Below, piece by piece: positions 43,557-55,100 of a DNA stretch of 64,000 nucleotides. The notes beneath the pieces were generated by a model. That model ran no database searches. It was given only the letters and a program-made list of their open reading frames with translations, and had not been told where the DNA came from. The position numbers and the translations under genes were made by a program. Within the stretch, counting starts at the first letter, position 1, and each line of letters begins with the position of its first letter. The DNA is from Polymyxa betae (lineage: Eukaryota > Endomyxa > Phytomyxea > Plasmodiophorida > Plasmodiophoridae): the NCBI GenBank assembly GCA_003693705.1, contig RBZT01000623.1:1-64000 (forward strand). Reading direction: 5' to 3'.

Positions 43557-46500
43557 ATGTCCTCGACGGGACCGACGCCTGCCCAGGCTGACCCGTTCAC
43601 CGACCCAACCAATCTGGAAGGCCAGCGCACCGCCAACCAAATTCGGGCTCTATTTCGGAAATCATACCTGGTTCAGAAACGACAGTATGTTGCTTTGATA
43701 AAAACATTGATTCGTTGAGATGTTTCTAGATACAAGACTAATATCTGTCAGCTGCTGTTCCCTCTAGCGATGATGTACGTATGAGAGTCTCTCATGTTGT
43801 ATGGTGATGGATTTCACATGTTTACGTTACACTGTAGCCTGCTGCTCTGGGCGTTGCAGCTCTTCGTCGATAGCGTCATTCGCGACCAATATGGAGAGTA
43901 CACTCCCGCCATTGAGAACCCGCCGCTGATCCCGCCTTATCTCATGTACGTGAAGCATGGATTCCAACCGGCCGCGAGGTTTGAACCCTGTTCGGGTTCA
44001 GGTTTTGGAGCTCCGATCCGTGCCAAGCGAGACCTGCTGTCCCGCAGACAAGCTCTAGCTTGGTTCGTTATCTGGTGACAGATTCGGGTTCCGGCTTGCT
44101 TCAATCGACGAGTGGGTTTTATTGCAAAGCGTGGCGTCTTTGGTAACATTAATCTGTGCTCGAAGATTTGCTGTCAATGTTCACATTGCCCTCGATCGCT
44201 GCCTTCATAAACGGGATCTATGCGACCGGAGCTGTCAAATATTATGATCGTGGCAATCAGCCGGCCACGAAATGCCTCACCAATCTGGTGATCGGAACGC
44301 GCTGGAATTTCCTCTCAGCGCCCGATATGAACGCTGTCGATCAACGTCTTTTCAAGGTATTGATTTGTTGAAGCTGGCTGTATCCAGCTCATTATTGATT
44401 TCAGGCGTGGGGCAAAAACGATTCGTTTTTTGGAGGGGTGTCTTTGGTGGAAGCTTCCAGCACTCGATTCAAATACAACGTCCTTGTGAACAAATCGTTT
44501 ACCGATCTTTATGGTTCGTTGCTGCATCTGTGGACTTTGTCTCTAAACTCTCTGGGAATAACTTCCGCTCAGATATGCCAGCTCTGGCAGGGAGCATATC
44601 CAACGCTGTCTATCGTACTTTGGTATCGTACAATGGGACGGTGACGCCCTCGACGCAATTACAGATGACTGGAACCAAACCGTTCCCGATGAGGCAGACC
44701 AAGATAGAATTCGATTTGATTAGCTTGATTGGTCCCAGTATCTATGTCTATTTGTTCTCCATGCTTCTACCTGTTTTTATGCATAATCTTGTCAGGTAAA
44801 CATTCGTTTTTTTTTCTTCAACCTCCTCAGCAATTGTCCCTACTTTCACAATCGTCACAGCTTATCCGAATCGCTTACCTTCTTTCTTTACAGTGAGAAA
44901 GAAAGCCAAATTCGTGAGCTTATGGAAATGATGGGCTTGAAGCGAAATGTTCATTTCATTGTGACCTATCTCTTCAATTATGTGCTGTACATTGTTGCTG
45001 TCACATTCCTAATCGCCATCGCCTGCATTCTCGGTTTTCGATATTTTCTGGTGAACGCGTTCGGCTCCTACGTCATTCTTCTTATAATTTGGGGCCATGT
45101 TCTTTGTGCTTCCGCCTTTCTACTCTCAATGTTTTTCTCCAATTCCAAAACCGTAAGCTTAGCGTTTGCAAGCGATCAATTGTGATCATTGTTTTAGGCG
45201 ACTGTGGTCGGGTATTTGATTGTTTTTGGTCTTGGCATGGTAAGCTTTAGTTATTTTGGTAATTTATAACTCTCTAATATTCCTCTTAGATCGCATCAAG
45301 TAAGTCTAAAACAGCACGTATAACATCCAGCTGAAATCGTGCAGCTTTGATAAGAAACTTCTACCAATCGTCAACGACGCCTGCTATCACTATGTTCTTA
45401 ATCCAGCTGGTTCCAAAGTAGATTAACCTTTTCTTCTCTCGTGTTCTATCGAAGCTAATCGTTCAGTTTCGCTTTGTTTCGGGCCCTGAACGCGTTGCGT
45501 GATGGCGTGTCCTTCGGCAGCCAAGGTTTGGCAATGAGCGACCTTGCCGACCCCGATGTCGCCATCGTCCCAGTTTACATCTACCTTATTTGCGAATGGC
45601 TGGCTATACTGGCCCTGGTGTATCTATTCGAAAAGGTAAATTTAAGCACGGCTGATTTTCACCAACGCATGGTTTCTCATTGCAATTGATACTTCTATAT
45701 ACCCTGCCTTTGATCTGGCGCGGTCACAAATTATCGATCTTTATTTAACTGAAATTTATTAATTTAGTATGGCGACAAGCTATATTTGATCAAGCGCTTA
45801 TACCTGTGCATCAAGCACAATCCGAGACTTGCACCCGCAAGATCGGCTGCGAAAGAATCGGTTGCTGTCTCCTTGAATGACGAAGACCAGGATGGTTCGA
45901 CTCGAAAATGGTTGATCAAGTCGCTTTCTTACATCTGTTTTCACCAGGCGACGATATTGTTGCGCAAGCGATGGCGGCTGCTGACGAGAATGTTTCTGCA
46001 GCGGTTCGAATTCGCGATCTGCGAAAGGTTTATAAAGGATATGGAACCCTGCAAGATAAGGTGGCGGTCAAAGGCCTCAGCATGGTTATTCGTTTTGGAG
46101 AATGTCTCGGGTTTCTCGGTAAATCATACTAGTTTCTTTTCCATTGTTATTTTGTATTTACTGACACAATTTCAGGTTCGAATGGAGCAGGTCTGGCCAG
46201 TAAACTAATTGTGTGAAAACATGTCCTAAAAGCGTTCAGGGAAAACAACGACGATTTCGATGCTCTGCGGATACGTGCAGCCGACCAGCGGGTCCGCCAC
46301 AATGTTCGGCAAAGACATCAAATCTGAAATGTCAGCTATACATACAATCATGGGAATCTGCCCGCAGGTTACTGGTTGCCTAGTCACATTAAGAGTATTT
46401 CAAATGAGGTTTAGGAAAATGTAATCTGGGGAGAGCTGTCTGGCGGAGAACATTTAGGTAAGCGACTTTTCTTAAACAATGTAATCCATCAGGAATAGCT

Positions 46501-47593
46501 GATAATTGTATTAGAATTTTTCGGTCGGCTGAAGGTCAGATCAATGCTATCACGAGGAATATTTTTAACGAACTTGTTCAGGGATTAAAAGGCGACAAGC
46601 TTGAGCAAGGTAAGCCTAATATAAAAATGATCGATTCGTTTCTGAGTCTTTCTTTGTAGCTATTGTAAACGGTCTGCGAGATGTCGAACTTCTCAATGTT
46701 CGTCACAAATTCGCCATGCAATATTCTGGGGGTCCGATACGTCGGCTCAGCTCAAACCTGTTCTCAATTCGCTGTAGGGATGAAGAGGCGCCTTTGCGTA
46801 GCGATTGCATTCGTCGGCAAACCGAGAGTTGTTCTCTTAGATGAACCTACAACGTTTGCTGAATTATGTTGGCGTTTTTCTAAACATTGTTGAGGATTTT
46901 CTAGTGGTTTGGATCCAGCCGCAAGAAGGAACCTCTGGCGAGTTATTTGTCGCTACAAAGAGCAATGCGCATTAATGCTGACAACACACAGGTTGGTCAA
47001 TGTTCTTTATGTTTTCTCGCTGCTAAATACTGTCAGCATGGAGGAAGCTGAAAATTTGTGTGATCGAGTGGGAATCTTCGAACGGGGCTCTCTTCGGTGT
47101 ATCGGTATAACCTTTAGTGAACTCTGCCTCCGACTTTGTTAAGGCGATTGTTAGGCACATGCTCTGACTTGAAGCAGCGCTTCGAGCAGGGCTACAAACT
47201 AATGTTAACCACAGACGCCAAGCACGAAAACGAGATCGATTTGTTCGTACATCGAATCGCACCCGACGCTGTCTTGCTTAACAAGTCTGTGTTTAAGCAA
47301 TCCAAACTTAATTCAAACGCCTGATCTGTTCTAGACTGGGCGGCGCTCTAGCCTACGAAGTGCCACGGGTTAGTACACAGCTGTCGGTGATCTTTCGCGA
47401 AATGGAGGCTCAGAAGACGACGCTTGGCATTATCGACTGGTGTATTGCAAACACCAGTAAGCTCACGTAAGGTTCTGTTTTCACGTCTCTAAAGTTGGTT
47501 GCAGCGCTGGAAGAGGTGTTCGTTCGAATCGCTACCGGTAAATACAAAGCACGTAAACAAAGCGGCAGTCCTTACCATGGCATACTACATTAA
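43557..47593 (+). CDS. ABCA-type half transporter
   Basis: A plus-strand gene with about 17 short introns; not all borders are resolved. Exon 1 starts [20 protein letters not shown] and leads into the ABCA opening helix ([15 protein letters not shown]). A first membrane span ([14 protein letters not shown]) is followed by a large loop, then the C-terminal span set beginning [39 protein letters not shown] and [20 protein letters not shown]. The single nucleotide-binding domain has Walker A GSNGAGKTTT, assembled across a 15-nt microexon at 46176-46190. It also has ICPQ, signature YSGGMKRRL, Walker [14 protein letters not shown], switch His in LMLTTH and [14 protein letters not shown]. The end LEEVFVRIA is typical of ABCA. 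ABCA proteins move lipids across membranes; the substrate here is unknown. The stop overlaps the NADK stop by 9 bp. Confidence 0.88.
46176..46190 (+). other. 15-nt microexon completing the ABCA Walker A motif
   Basis: The segment GTTCGAATGGAGCAG lies between introns of 57 and 49 nt, both GT..AG. With it the protein reads [15 protein letters not shown]; skipping it deletes SNGAG. Confidence 0.85.
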
Positions 47594-48828
47594 TATCAGT
47601 TTTTGCTGCTGCTGTCGGAATTCGTGATCCGCCCGAGCATATTCGTCCCGGAACTTCTCCATTAGCTTCTTGAAATCGGAGCGATCTTGTTCGCACCTGG
47701 GTGCCGCAATCCAGTTGATCGGCTGCTCTGACGGCTGGAAAGTGATGCGGTCGTTATAGCCGACATTCGCGCTTCGATTGCTGCCGTCTATATACAGCTT
47801 TGCCGAAGTCATTCGGGGAATCAACTCGAGATCGTTCTCAAACAATCTGAAACAAACACAATCAATCTGACGCCGTTTCCGAAACGGAAAACGAACCCGC
47901 CGATGATCGGAAGTTCGCCTGAACCGATCGATGGCGGGAACAGTTCTCGAACACGATATTGCAGGAGCCGGGACGACCACGGCTGTATGCAGCCGCCGGC
48001 TGAAAGTATCCCGGCCGTACTACCAGCGGGCGTGGCGATCCAGACCCCGGACGATTTCTGGATCTGGTCCTGGCTGCCCTTCCTGATCGTATAGCTTTCA
48101 ATGTCAGCTCGCAATCCGGGTGAGATCGAGCTCGATGGGCGTACTATAAGGTCGTGGCAGCATTGCTTGCTGCGAATAGGGCGTCGTTCAGGACCAGAAC
48201 CGGGTGCTTGACGCCGTTGATCAGGATGCGCATCCGCCAGAGAGATCGTGGGCCGATCTTGCCTGCCAACAGCATCTCGAACAGCTCAGGGAATCCGGAG
48301 GCGTCGGCAGCGCAGTAGAATCCGAACGACGATTCCGGCGATGAGCTGAGTAAACCATTCAGGCGAGTGAAATCGGTTTGCCGGCGATCTTCACTTGATG
48401 CCGAGAAGGGGTGTGCTTTCCAATTCGTGGAAGTGATGCGATGCTCGAAGGAAGGTGCCGTCGCCGCCGACAGAGATGACGAGCTGGGCCCAATCGATAT
48501 CGTCTTTGTTCAGGCTCTCTTTCATACGAATCGTGACTCGTTGCGATTTCAGATACGAGCATACCTGAACAGATTATTGAGTCGATTATTGTAGAGAAAA
48601 CGAACAGCATACAAAGTCGGTAGTCTTGGTATGCGATTCATGTGCAGCGACGACTTTATCATCGACCAAAGCTTGCAGGCGTGATTGCCCGCTTGCCACC
48701 GTCTGCCCGGTCTGACGCAGCTTCTCCAGAAACGTCACCTAGATCAGATCGGCTACCAGGCGGCAACATAGCCCCGGCGTTGGTACCTTCCTGAGAATGG
48801 CGACGCGGCTGATCGGGAACGCCACCAT
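47585..48828 (-). CDS. NAD kinase
   Basis: Six exons with introns of 48, 48, 49, 50 and 50 nt give 332 residues in frame. It starts MVAFPISRVAILRK, then a variable stretch and CSYLKSQRVTIRM. The catalytic GGDGT motif is present in QLVISVGGDGTFLRASHHF, followed by PLLGINSSPESSFGFYC. After a linker with VLVLNDALFAASN come SSGVWIATPAGSTAGILSAG, the second conserved block, and QYRVRELFPP. The C-terminal part (NDLELIPRMTSAKLYIDGSN) ends in a charged coil. NAD kinase phosphorylates NAD to NADP at the 2' position using ATP. The SSG..ATPAGSTA version resembles mitochondrial NADK2-like and some bacterial enzymes more than the yeast Utr1 form. No clear transit peptide is visible, so location is uncertain. 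Confidence 0.9.
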
Positions 48829-49571
48829 CCGCTGCTGCCTGGAGGCGACGTCACGGCCGCCGACACGAAACAAGACGCACTTTTAACAAATGTTTTGTGT
48901 AAATCGTGTCTCGCTGAGAGCGGCGATTGACAATCTGCAAATAGGCTTCATGAAATCCATTTCTGTCTTGTTTTTCTGCTGAGCTTTCAGTTTCGTCTTA
49001 TCGTAGGATTCCATCAAAACTGTGCCACTTTATTGTCTGTTAGGTTAAAAGCTGCAAAACGTCAAATCAAAGATTTCATCGGATGTTGAAGCTTGCAAAA
49101 CTGTCCCAACAAAACGACATTTTCATCCCCGAACCATGAATGATCAACATCGATCAAAACTGAGACGAAAACCAGTCGCTGACAGGATTATTCAAGCAAG
49201 GAATACAATACGGTTTTCAAGTCAAGAAGGACTGTGGGCGTTCTGCATTCTCCTTGTGTGATTTTTCTGGTGCACTTTCATGTTAACTGTAGAGGTTCTT
49301 GTTGGAACGAATGCTATTTAGGTCGAAAAATCTGTTCGATTGATACGTTGATACCATCAGCAGAATGCCAGACTGATAGTTAGGTAATATGTGACATACG
49401 AACTATAAGCATCGAGAAACGTCTGATAACAACCAACGATAATAAAGATGCGGCGGGCTGTAGGGTTTTAGGGTTTTAGCTCCGCCTGTAAAGAGGCGCT
49501 CTATCAGACTAGTTCATCAGAGTTGGTGATCACGATCATTGGATAGCCGGACGGCTGGCCAGGTCGTCGCC
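48829..49571. other. Divergent region between NAD kinase and aminotransferase genes
   Basis: About 740 bp between start codons. It contains the TAGGGTTTTAGGGTTTTAG run at 49461-49479 and no coding frame I can support. Confidence 0.45.
49461..49479 (+). promoter_or_regulatory. Double telo-box-like motif upstream of the class IV aminotransferase
   Basis: Two TAGGGTTT copies with one spacer base lie 93-111 bp upstream of the ATG at 49572, in sense orientation. Confidence 0.5.
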
Positions 49572-50540
49572 ATGGCCAGGAGTGTTCTCTTGAAGAATGG
49601 CAACGCCTGCGTCATCCAGAGCAGCATGCGAGAGTTCTTGCTTGAATCGCCTCGAGGCATCTTGTCTCGATCGTCATTCGCCTTAGATTGTTCATATCTT
49701 ATTAGGTGCCTATACTGTCATGAGAACTATCAATCGATGCCGCCAAATCGTCTGTTTTGATTATCATGTTCAGCGGTTGTCATCATCAACCGATGCCATG
49801 ATTCACGAGCATCTTAATCCTGGCTCGCTGTCAAATCGCATTCTTGAAAACATTCGTAATGGCATTTCTTTATTCGACGAAAAAGACGAAAACTTGACGA
49901 TCGCCGTTCTCGTTCCTACCGAAGGTCTCTCAAACTTTACTTTCGAAATTTTCAAATCTTTAACAAAATTGTAGGGCATGATATGAACAATCCTGTTCCT
50001 ATATGGCTTCATCTATCTCCATTTCGTCATAAACAAAGGTTGAGCGTTACGGTTGAAGGTATGAGAGCTTCGAGAAAGCAGTTCGGGACGACGAAAGACA
50101 GTTTATGGGCCAAGATGCGTCAAGATCTCCTGAAAGCTAAACACAGCGATGTGAACGAAGTCGTTCTGATCGATGATGACGATCGCTTGCTGGAAGGTCT
50201 CAGCAGTAATGTTTTCGTTGTTAACGCTGAAGGTCGATTACAAACCGCTCCGGTGGCCGATGGGATTATCGCCGGAACCATTCGCGAGGTGTTGTTAGCA
50301 GCTTGCAAAGCGAACCAAATCGAGGTCGTCGAACAATCACCCGATTGGAACCAGCGCCGGTCTTGGAAAGGCGCCTTCCTCACATCGACCTCGCGATTGG
50401 TTCTACCAATCCACGAAATCTTGGATTCCGTGTCCGGCGACGATTCCGTGAAATTCGCGGCCATTCCTGAAATCATTCATCGATGCTGTGAACTCACAGA
50501 AACCGATATCGGAAAGCATTGTCGTAACATCTATGATTGA
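49572..50540 (+). CDS. Class IV PLP-dependent aminotransferase (BCAT/ADC-lyase fold)
   Basis: Three exons; intron 1 is a GC..AG intron at 49657-49705 (49 nt) and intron 2 is GT..AG of 50 nt; product 289 residues. It opens MARSVLLKNGNACVIQSSMR, then ESPRGAYTVMRTINRCRQIV and FDYHVQRLSSS. The probable PLP lysine is in FGTTKDSLWAKMRQDLL, followed by NEVVLIDDDDRLLEGLSSNV (the EG..SN cofactor motif) and TAPVADGIIAGTIREVLLAA. The fold includes branched-chain and D-amino-acid aminotransferases and aminodeoxychorismate lyase. Among plants and fungi the closest pattern is an uncharacterised subgroup with KDS.W..R. Substrate is therefore unknown. ATG 49572 is chosen over the earlier non-ATG extension. 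Confidence 0.85.
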
Positions 50541-50563
50541 TTGTCTTAAGCCCTGCTATATAA

Positions 50564-51677
50564 TTATATATCGAATCTCATTCTTTCCATTAAACAAGAA
50601 GTCGATAAGAGAACGGCCGGTTCGATATCTTGCTGGGCCTTGTGATGTAGCGCCGTGATGGCCGACCTCGTCAACGGACGACATTCCGGCATCACAAACG
50701 CCTGAATCAGGCCCCGTACTAGAAGCAGTTCCAGATCCAACATCGAGAACGACTGCGAGAAGAACGTCTGCTTCTCGTGAGGCGGATCCCAGATGTGTCT
50801 CGTGAACGGCCTATACAAGCCTGTATCATCGGAACATAACCTGCAAACAGAAAATCTTCAGAATCGATGCGAATTCGAAAGTGCAACAGACCTGATGCTG
50901 AGGATACAGAAATTCGAAATGGCCGCCAGCGACAGTTTCGGCATGGCCACGACGAACTTCGCTAATACCGACCGTACTAGCCCCAATGGGTGGTTAGAGA
51001 ACGAAACGAACGAGGAAACCGTGACGGCTGACCGAGCTTGAATCCCCCGATGATCGAGGTCTCCACGTGTTCGTCGATATCGGTCGAGGGCGCCGATCCG
51101 ACCCTGGATCGAATATCGTGATCGCGGAGGCGATTCACTGTCAGCGCCTGTTGAAGTTTCTGCCCTTCGACGGGTTTATGATAGATAGAGCCCACTGATA
51201 GATCAGGGACGGGCGTCTCTAATTGGAATCGCTCGTCTAACGACCCATTCGCATATTGATGCTCGCAGATGGCCTGCAGCAGGACGCCGACCGCCGACGA
51301 TGGCTCCGACGAATTCAGCCGTCGGATGAAGACCCAGGCGATGGTCGGGACGAACTGCAGGACGAACTCGGCGAGGGAATCGTGGCCGCCGACCAGCTCG
51401 AAAAGCCATTTCGTTAAGAGCGGCGACGAATCATGGAGTATGCAGGAATTGATGGTCGTCGTCAAGTCGGGATTCGAAACCAGCGCCGATAGAAGCGTCG
51501 TCGGGTTCAATTCCTGGGCATCTTTAGCAAGGTTTGGAACAGAATCAGACGAGCGACCTTCAAGGCTGTCATGGCGGCAGCCAGGGCGGACTCGTCGTTA
51601 CCGTCCAGAGCCGAGTTCAGCCTGGCTACCAAGGAGGCGCTTGAGTCGACAGCAGCGACCATCTCCAGCGCCGCCAT
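50564..51677 (-). CDS. Hyccin/FAM126-like scaffold of the PI4-kinase complex
   Basis: Four exons with introns of 44, 56 and 51 nt give 320 residues. It starts MAALEMVAAVDSSASLVARL. Conserved features are ALKELNPTTLLSALVSNPDL, a helical stretch ending EFVLQFVPTIAWVFIRRLNS, then VPDLSVGSIYHKPVEGQKLQ and QALTVNRL, the family's best-known motif. The C-terminal helices are FVVAMPKLSLAAISNFCILS and SDDTGLYRPFTRHIWDP. Hyccin with TTC7 and EFR3 recruits PI4KIIIalpha to the plasma membrane to make PI4P. Assignment rests on motif order. It converges on the aminotransferase gene with 23 bp between stops. Confidence 0.83.
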
Positions 51678-51739
51678 CGTTATTGCAATGAGCAACAGGC
51701 GACTGATGAAGGTGGACGCAGCCTCACACAGACAACTCG

Positions 51740-51762
51740 AAACCCTAAAACCCTAAACCCTG
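51740..51762 (-). promoter_or_regulatory. Triple telo-box-like motif upstream of hyccin
   Basis: Read toward the hyccin gene, three TAGGGTTT-like units run together, starting CAGGGTTTAGGGTTTTAGGG. The block lies about 63-85 bp before the hyccin ATG. Confidence 0.5.
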
Positions 51763-51778
51763 TTTTTAAATTATTTTT

Positions 51779-52774
51779 TTATCGATGATCGTCAAAGATT
51801 CTGACGGAGACCTGGCCCATGTATAGTCTCTGGAGAGGTTCCCATTTCGCTGCGCCGGATGGGTAGAGCAGACCAGCAGGTCCACCGGGTCTTTGGGCGC
51901 CATGGGCGCCTTTTGCTGTAACCAGGAACACCATCGATTGATTCAGATCCAGGAAGATGTTCTGGGATTGGTTCTCCCAGATGCATATTGGCGTCCTTCT
52001 GGTGAACGCGTGCATAATCCGTCGTGATCCGCCACGAATTTCAAACCGGATTCCTTTCGTCGCCGTCGGGACGGTCTTCTCGTCAATATAGAGAAGGCGT
52101 ATCTCGGGTAAGCGATGCGATGTTAAGCTTCGAAAACGGTTCATCAATAGCACGACGCCATTCGTAAAACAGAAGCGAGACGTCTCTTCAACCTGCTCCC
52201 AGCCCGATCCTTGAATTTGGTCAGAGAGAGGGTCGAACAAGGCGACATTCGTAATCTGGACGCTCAAGTAATTCTCGCTGCCATGATATGGAGTGTAAAA
52301 CTGCCCAAAATAAGGCCCAGATATGACAGCTGAATCATAACTTGCTGCTTGCCAATTCCAGTACAACTGAGCAATCCAGGTGACGAGCTCGCCCGGCTTC
52401 GCAAACGAGATGCGGCGATAGGAATCGTTGGAGTTCAGCAAGAACTTGATGTAGCTCTGAGAGCCGGCTGCTTCTGCTAACCGCAGGATATCAGACTCAT
52501 CAAGACAGGCTAGAACCATGGCTGAAGAGATATGACAGAGAGGCGTAACTCGATAGAGGAAATCTCGGGCTCTCTGTCGGGCCTCATTCCACCAGGTTTT
52601 AGGCAGAGGGGCGGCTTCCCATTCGCCGAGATCGGGGATCTGGCCAAAGCTGTTGATATCAACGACCGGTACGCCACGCGAGTTCAGCCGAAATCCTCCC
52701 ATAATGAAGAGATGCCTTGCTTGATGGTAGATGGGTTGATTGTGAAGCTGTTTGGAGAAATGGTCGTTTGGCAT
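51779..52774 (-). CDS. Hypothetical protein, single exon
   Basis: I do not recognise this 331-residue frame. Two starts are possible: ATG 52774, or ATG 52702 opening MGGFRLNSRGVPVVDINSFG, which I find more natural (307 residues). It is globular-looking, rich in Trp and aromatic residues (for example WNEARQRARDFLYRVTPLCH, GELVTWIAQLYWNWQAASYD), without a signal peptide, membrane helix or Cys/His cluster. The second half is beta-rich (NYLSVQITNVALFDPLSDQ, RLLYIDEKTVPTATKGIRFE). It may be a beta-sandwich domain of unknown role. Its stop is 17 bp beyond the telo-box block of hyccin, so hyccin's promoter overlaps this gene's 3' end. Confidence 0.6.
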   Translation of the reverse strand: MPNDHFSKQLHNQPIYHQARHLFIMGGFRLNSRGVPVVDINSFGQIPDLGEWEAAPLPKTWWNEARQRARDFLYRVTPLCHISSAMVLACLDESDILRLAEAAGSQSYIKFLLNSNDSYRRISFAKPGELVTWIAQLYWNWQAASYDSAVISGPYFGQFYTPYHGSENYLSVQITNVALFDPLSDQIQGSGWEQVEETSRFCFTNGVVLLMNRFRSLTSHRLPEIRLLYIDEKTVPTATKGIRFEIRGGSRRIMHAFTRRTPICIWENQSQNIFLDLNQSMVFLVTAKGAHGAQRPGGPAGLLYPSGAAKWEPLQRLYMGQVSVRIFDDHR

Positions 52775-53273
52775 GGTCGAACGAAGGGATTAAGTAGCAA
52801 CTCGGCCAAGCTGAGCCATAGAACTGACCGACTTCTACCAACACTGCTTATGATCGCTTTCGGCAGAACAAAGGCATTCGAAATCACGACAATTTGATAA
52901 TGGCTGAAAAGAAGCTGAATTCTGATAAACATCGCTGAATACTTATACACAAAAGTCATCGATTGCAAAATAGAAACAGCTTTATCAATGTGATACCAGA
53001 TGCATACCAAGGTTGTCGTGTGATGTCAGGATCGCTGCACTCCAAGCACAGCAGGAACAGTAGATGGTGCGTCATGATTGACGTGCGAATAGCCAGAATT
53101 GAGCCTGCCGGTGACATACTCCACGTGGTGCTTTCTGAACGACGACAAACCCAAACCAGAAGCCTCCATAAAGCGACATGGCGCTGGGAGTGATTTTAGG
53201 GTTTGTAAACGTTACAATTGCAGTGAGAAAACTGCGTCGAAATGGTCTGTATGTTTCTCGATTAAATTTAAAC
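52775..53273. other. Divergent region upstream of Oxa1
   Basis: Short overlapping frames only. The Oxa1-proximal part holds TTTTAGGGTTTG and AAACGTTAC within 80 bp of the Oxa1 ATG. Confidence 0.4.
53197..53204 (+). promoter_or_regulatory. TAGGGTTT box upstream of Oxa1
   Basis: A single TAGGGTTT in sense orientation about 70 bp upstream of the Oxa1 ATG, followed by GTAAACGTTAC. A TAGGGTTT box and a GTTAC word also occur together near 5000 and 59575. Confidence 0.45.
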
Positions 53274-54326
53274 ATGTTGGCGGCGGCGATTCGTCTAAGA
53301 GCCAAAAGGCCCCTACTGAATCGAGTCGGTGTCCGATACAGCTCGGCGACAGCGTCTGGAATTATCCCAGTTGCAGATATCGCTGATGACGCTGGCGCTG
53401 GAGCTGCCGTTACCGATGTTGCCGCCTCAAGTCCTTGGTATCATGCCGGGGCTGATGCTATCCAGAACTTAATGGATTTCGTCCACACAAATACTGGCCT
53501 GCCATGGTGGGCGACAATCGTTGCGACTACTGTTGGCATTCGGCTGATGATGTCGCCGATGGCCATTCCTCAGCTTCGAGCGAGTTCCCGGATGGCTATT
53601 ATTCGCCCTGAACTTATGAGAACTCAAGAAAAATTTAAGCAAATTGCTCAGCCAACCCAGGACCAAGTTCAGCAGATGCAGATGGAGACTTGGGCGCTTT
53701 TTAAACAATATGATGTTCATCCCTTTAAGGTATATAGCTCGATTCACTTTTGTGTTGGTGGCAATTCATCACCTTGCAGTCGTTGAAATTCGCATTCTTA
53801 CAAATGCCTGTGTTTCTATCCTTCTTCGTTGCTCTTCGAGAATTGGGAACTCGTTTCCCTGAAACTAAGACTGGAGGTGCGCTTTGGTTTACTGATTTAA
53901 CGGCTGCCGACCCGTATTTCCTTCTGCCCGTTCTCTCTTCCGCTACATTCTTGCTCACGATGGAGCTTGGAACCGGTAGATTTCCGTCTAGAAGCCGCGT
54001 TGACATTGAGGCTAAACTGTTTTTTAGAGGGCGTCACTCTTGATCCCAAAATGAAGACCATGTTTCGCGGGCTGGGTGCCTTAATGATTCCTTTAACGTA
54101 CACGTTCCCGCAAGGTCTGTTCATCTATTGGATTACCAACAGTCTGTATGCGATCTGTCAAGTTCGCACGCTGCGATCAAACTGGGCCCGAAGACTATTC
54201 CGCATTCCAGATGCGAATCATCCTGATGCCTTGAAGCTGCTCCAGACCAACTCAGTTGCCCAAACGGTGGAGATCATCCCTAACCGGCCTTTCAAAGTTA
54301 AAGAACAACACCCATCTGCTGCTTAA
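53274..54326 (+). CDS. OXA1: Oxa1/YidC/Alb3 family mitochondrial membrane insertase
   Basis: Three exons with introns of 50 and 52 nt give 316 residues. The ATG at 53274 starts a typical presequence (MLAAAIRLRAKRPLLNRVGV) with many Arg and no acids. The insertase domain follows: ATIVATTVGIRLMMSPMAIP, FKQIAQPTQDQVQQMQMETW, SLKFAFLQMPVFLSFFVALR, GGALWFTDLTAADPYFLLPV, IPLTYTFPQGLFIYWITNSL. Five membrane helices and the conserved positive residue in the first helix (GIRLMMSP) are present. Oxa1 inserts mitochondrially made and imported proteins into the inner membrane. The C-terminal ribosome-binding coil is short (about 50 residues after the last helix). Confidence 0.93.
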
Positions 54327-54454
54327 ATGTTAAAATAATATCGAAATATGTAAAGTATCTCAGTATATAAACACCAGAGATAGTGAAAATAATGAAGGAA
54401 AATATAAGTGTATTCTGTATAGACGGGAAAATTCTGGCAGTTTCGAGAGTGGAA

Positions 54455-54925
<471 letters not shown>

Positions 54926-55100
54926 AGTTGATGCAGAACTGGAATCGAGAGACGGACGATCAGAAGAGGGTTACGGATCCCGTGACGGACTTTTATCAGA
55001 CAATTAGGGGATCGGGCATATAATTCACCAAAGTTCTATTTACTGGATTTCACATTCAAACAATGCTAACGACATGGAGTTGTTGGAATTTTAGTCAAAC

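Noticed and set aside
43980-44030. Repeats of GGTTTGAACC and GGGTTC as a possible tRNA T arm inside ABCA
   Set aside because: No cloverleaf can be drawn around them; they lie within an unresolved exon/intron stretch of the transporter.
49461-51762. Interstitial telomere blocks as signs of chromosome fusion or a chromosome end
   Set aside because: The runs hold only one to three units, sit at fixed short distances from start codons and share orientation with the genes, which fits promoter boxes better.
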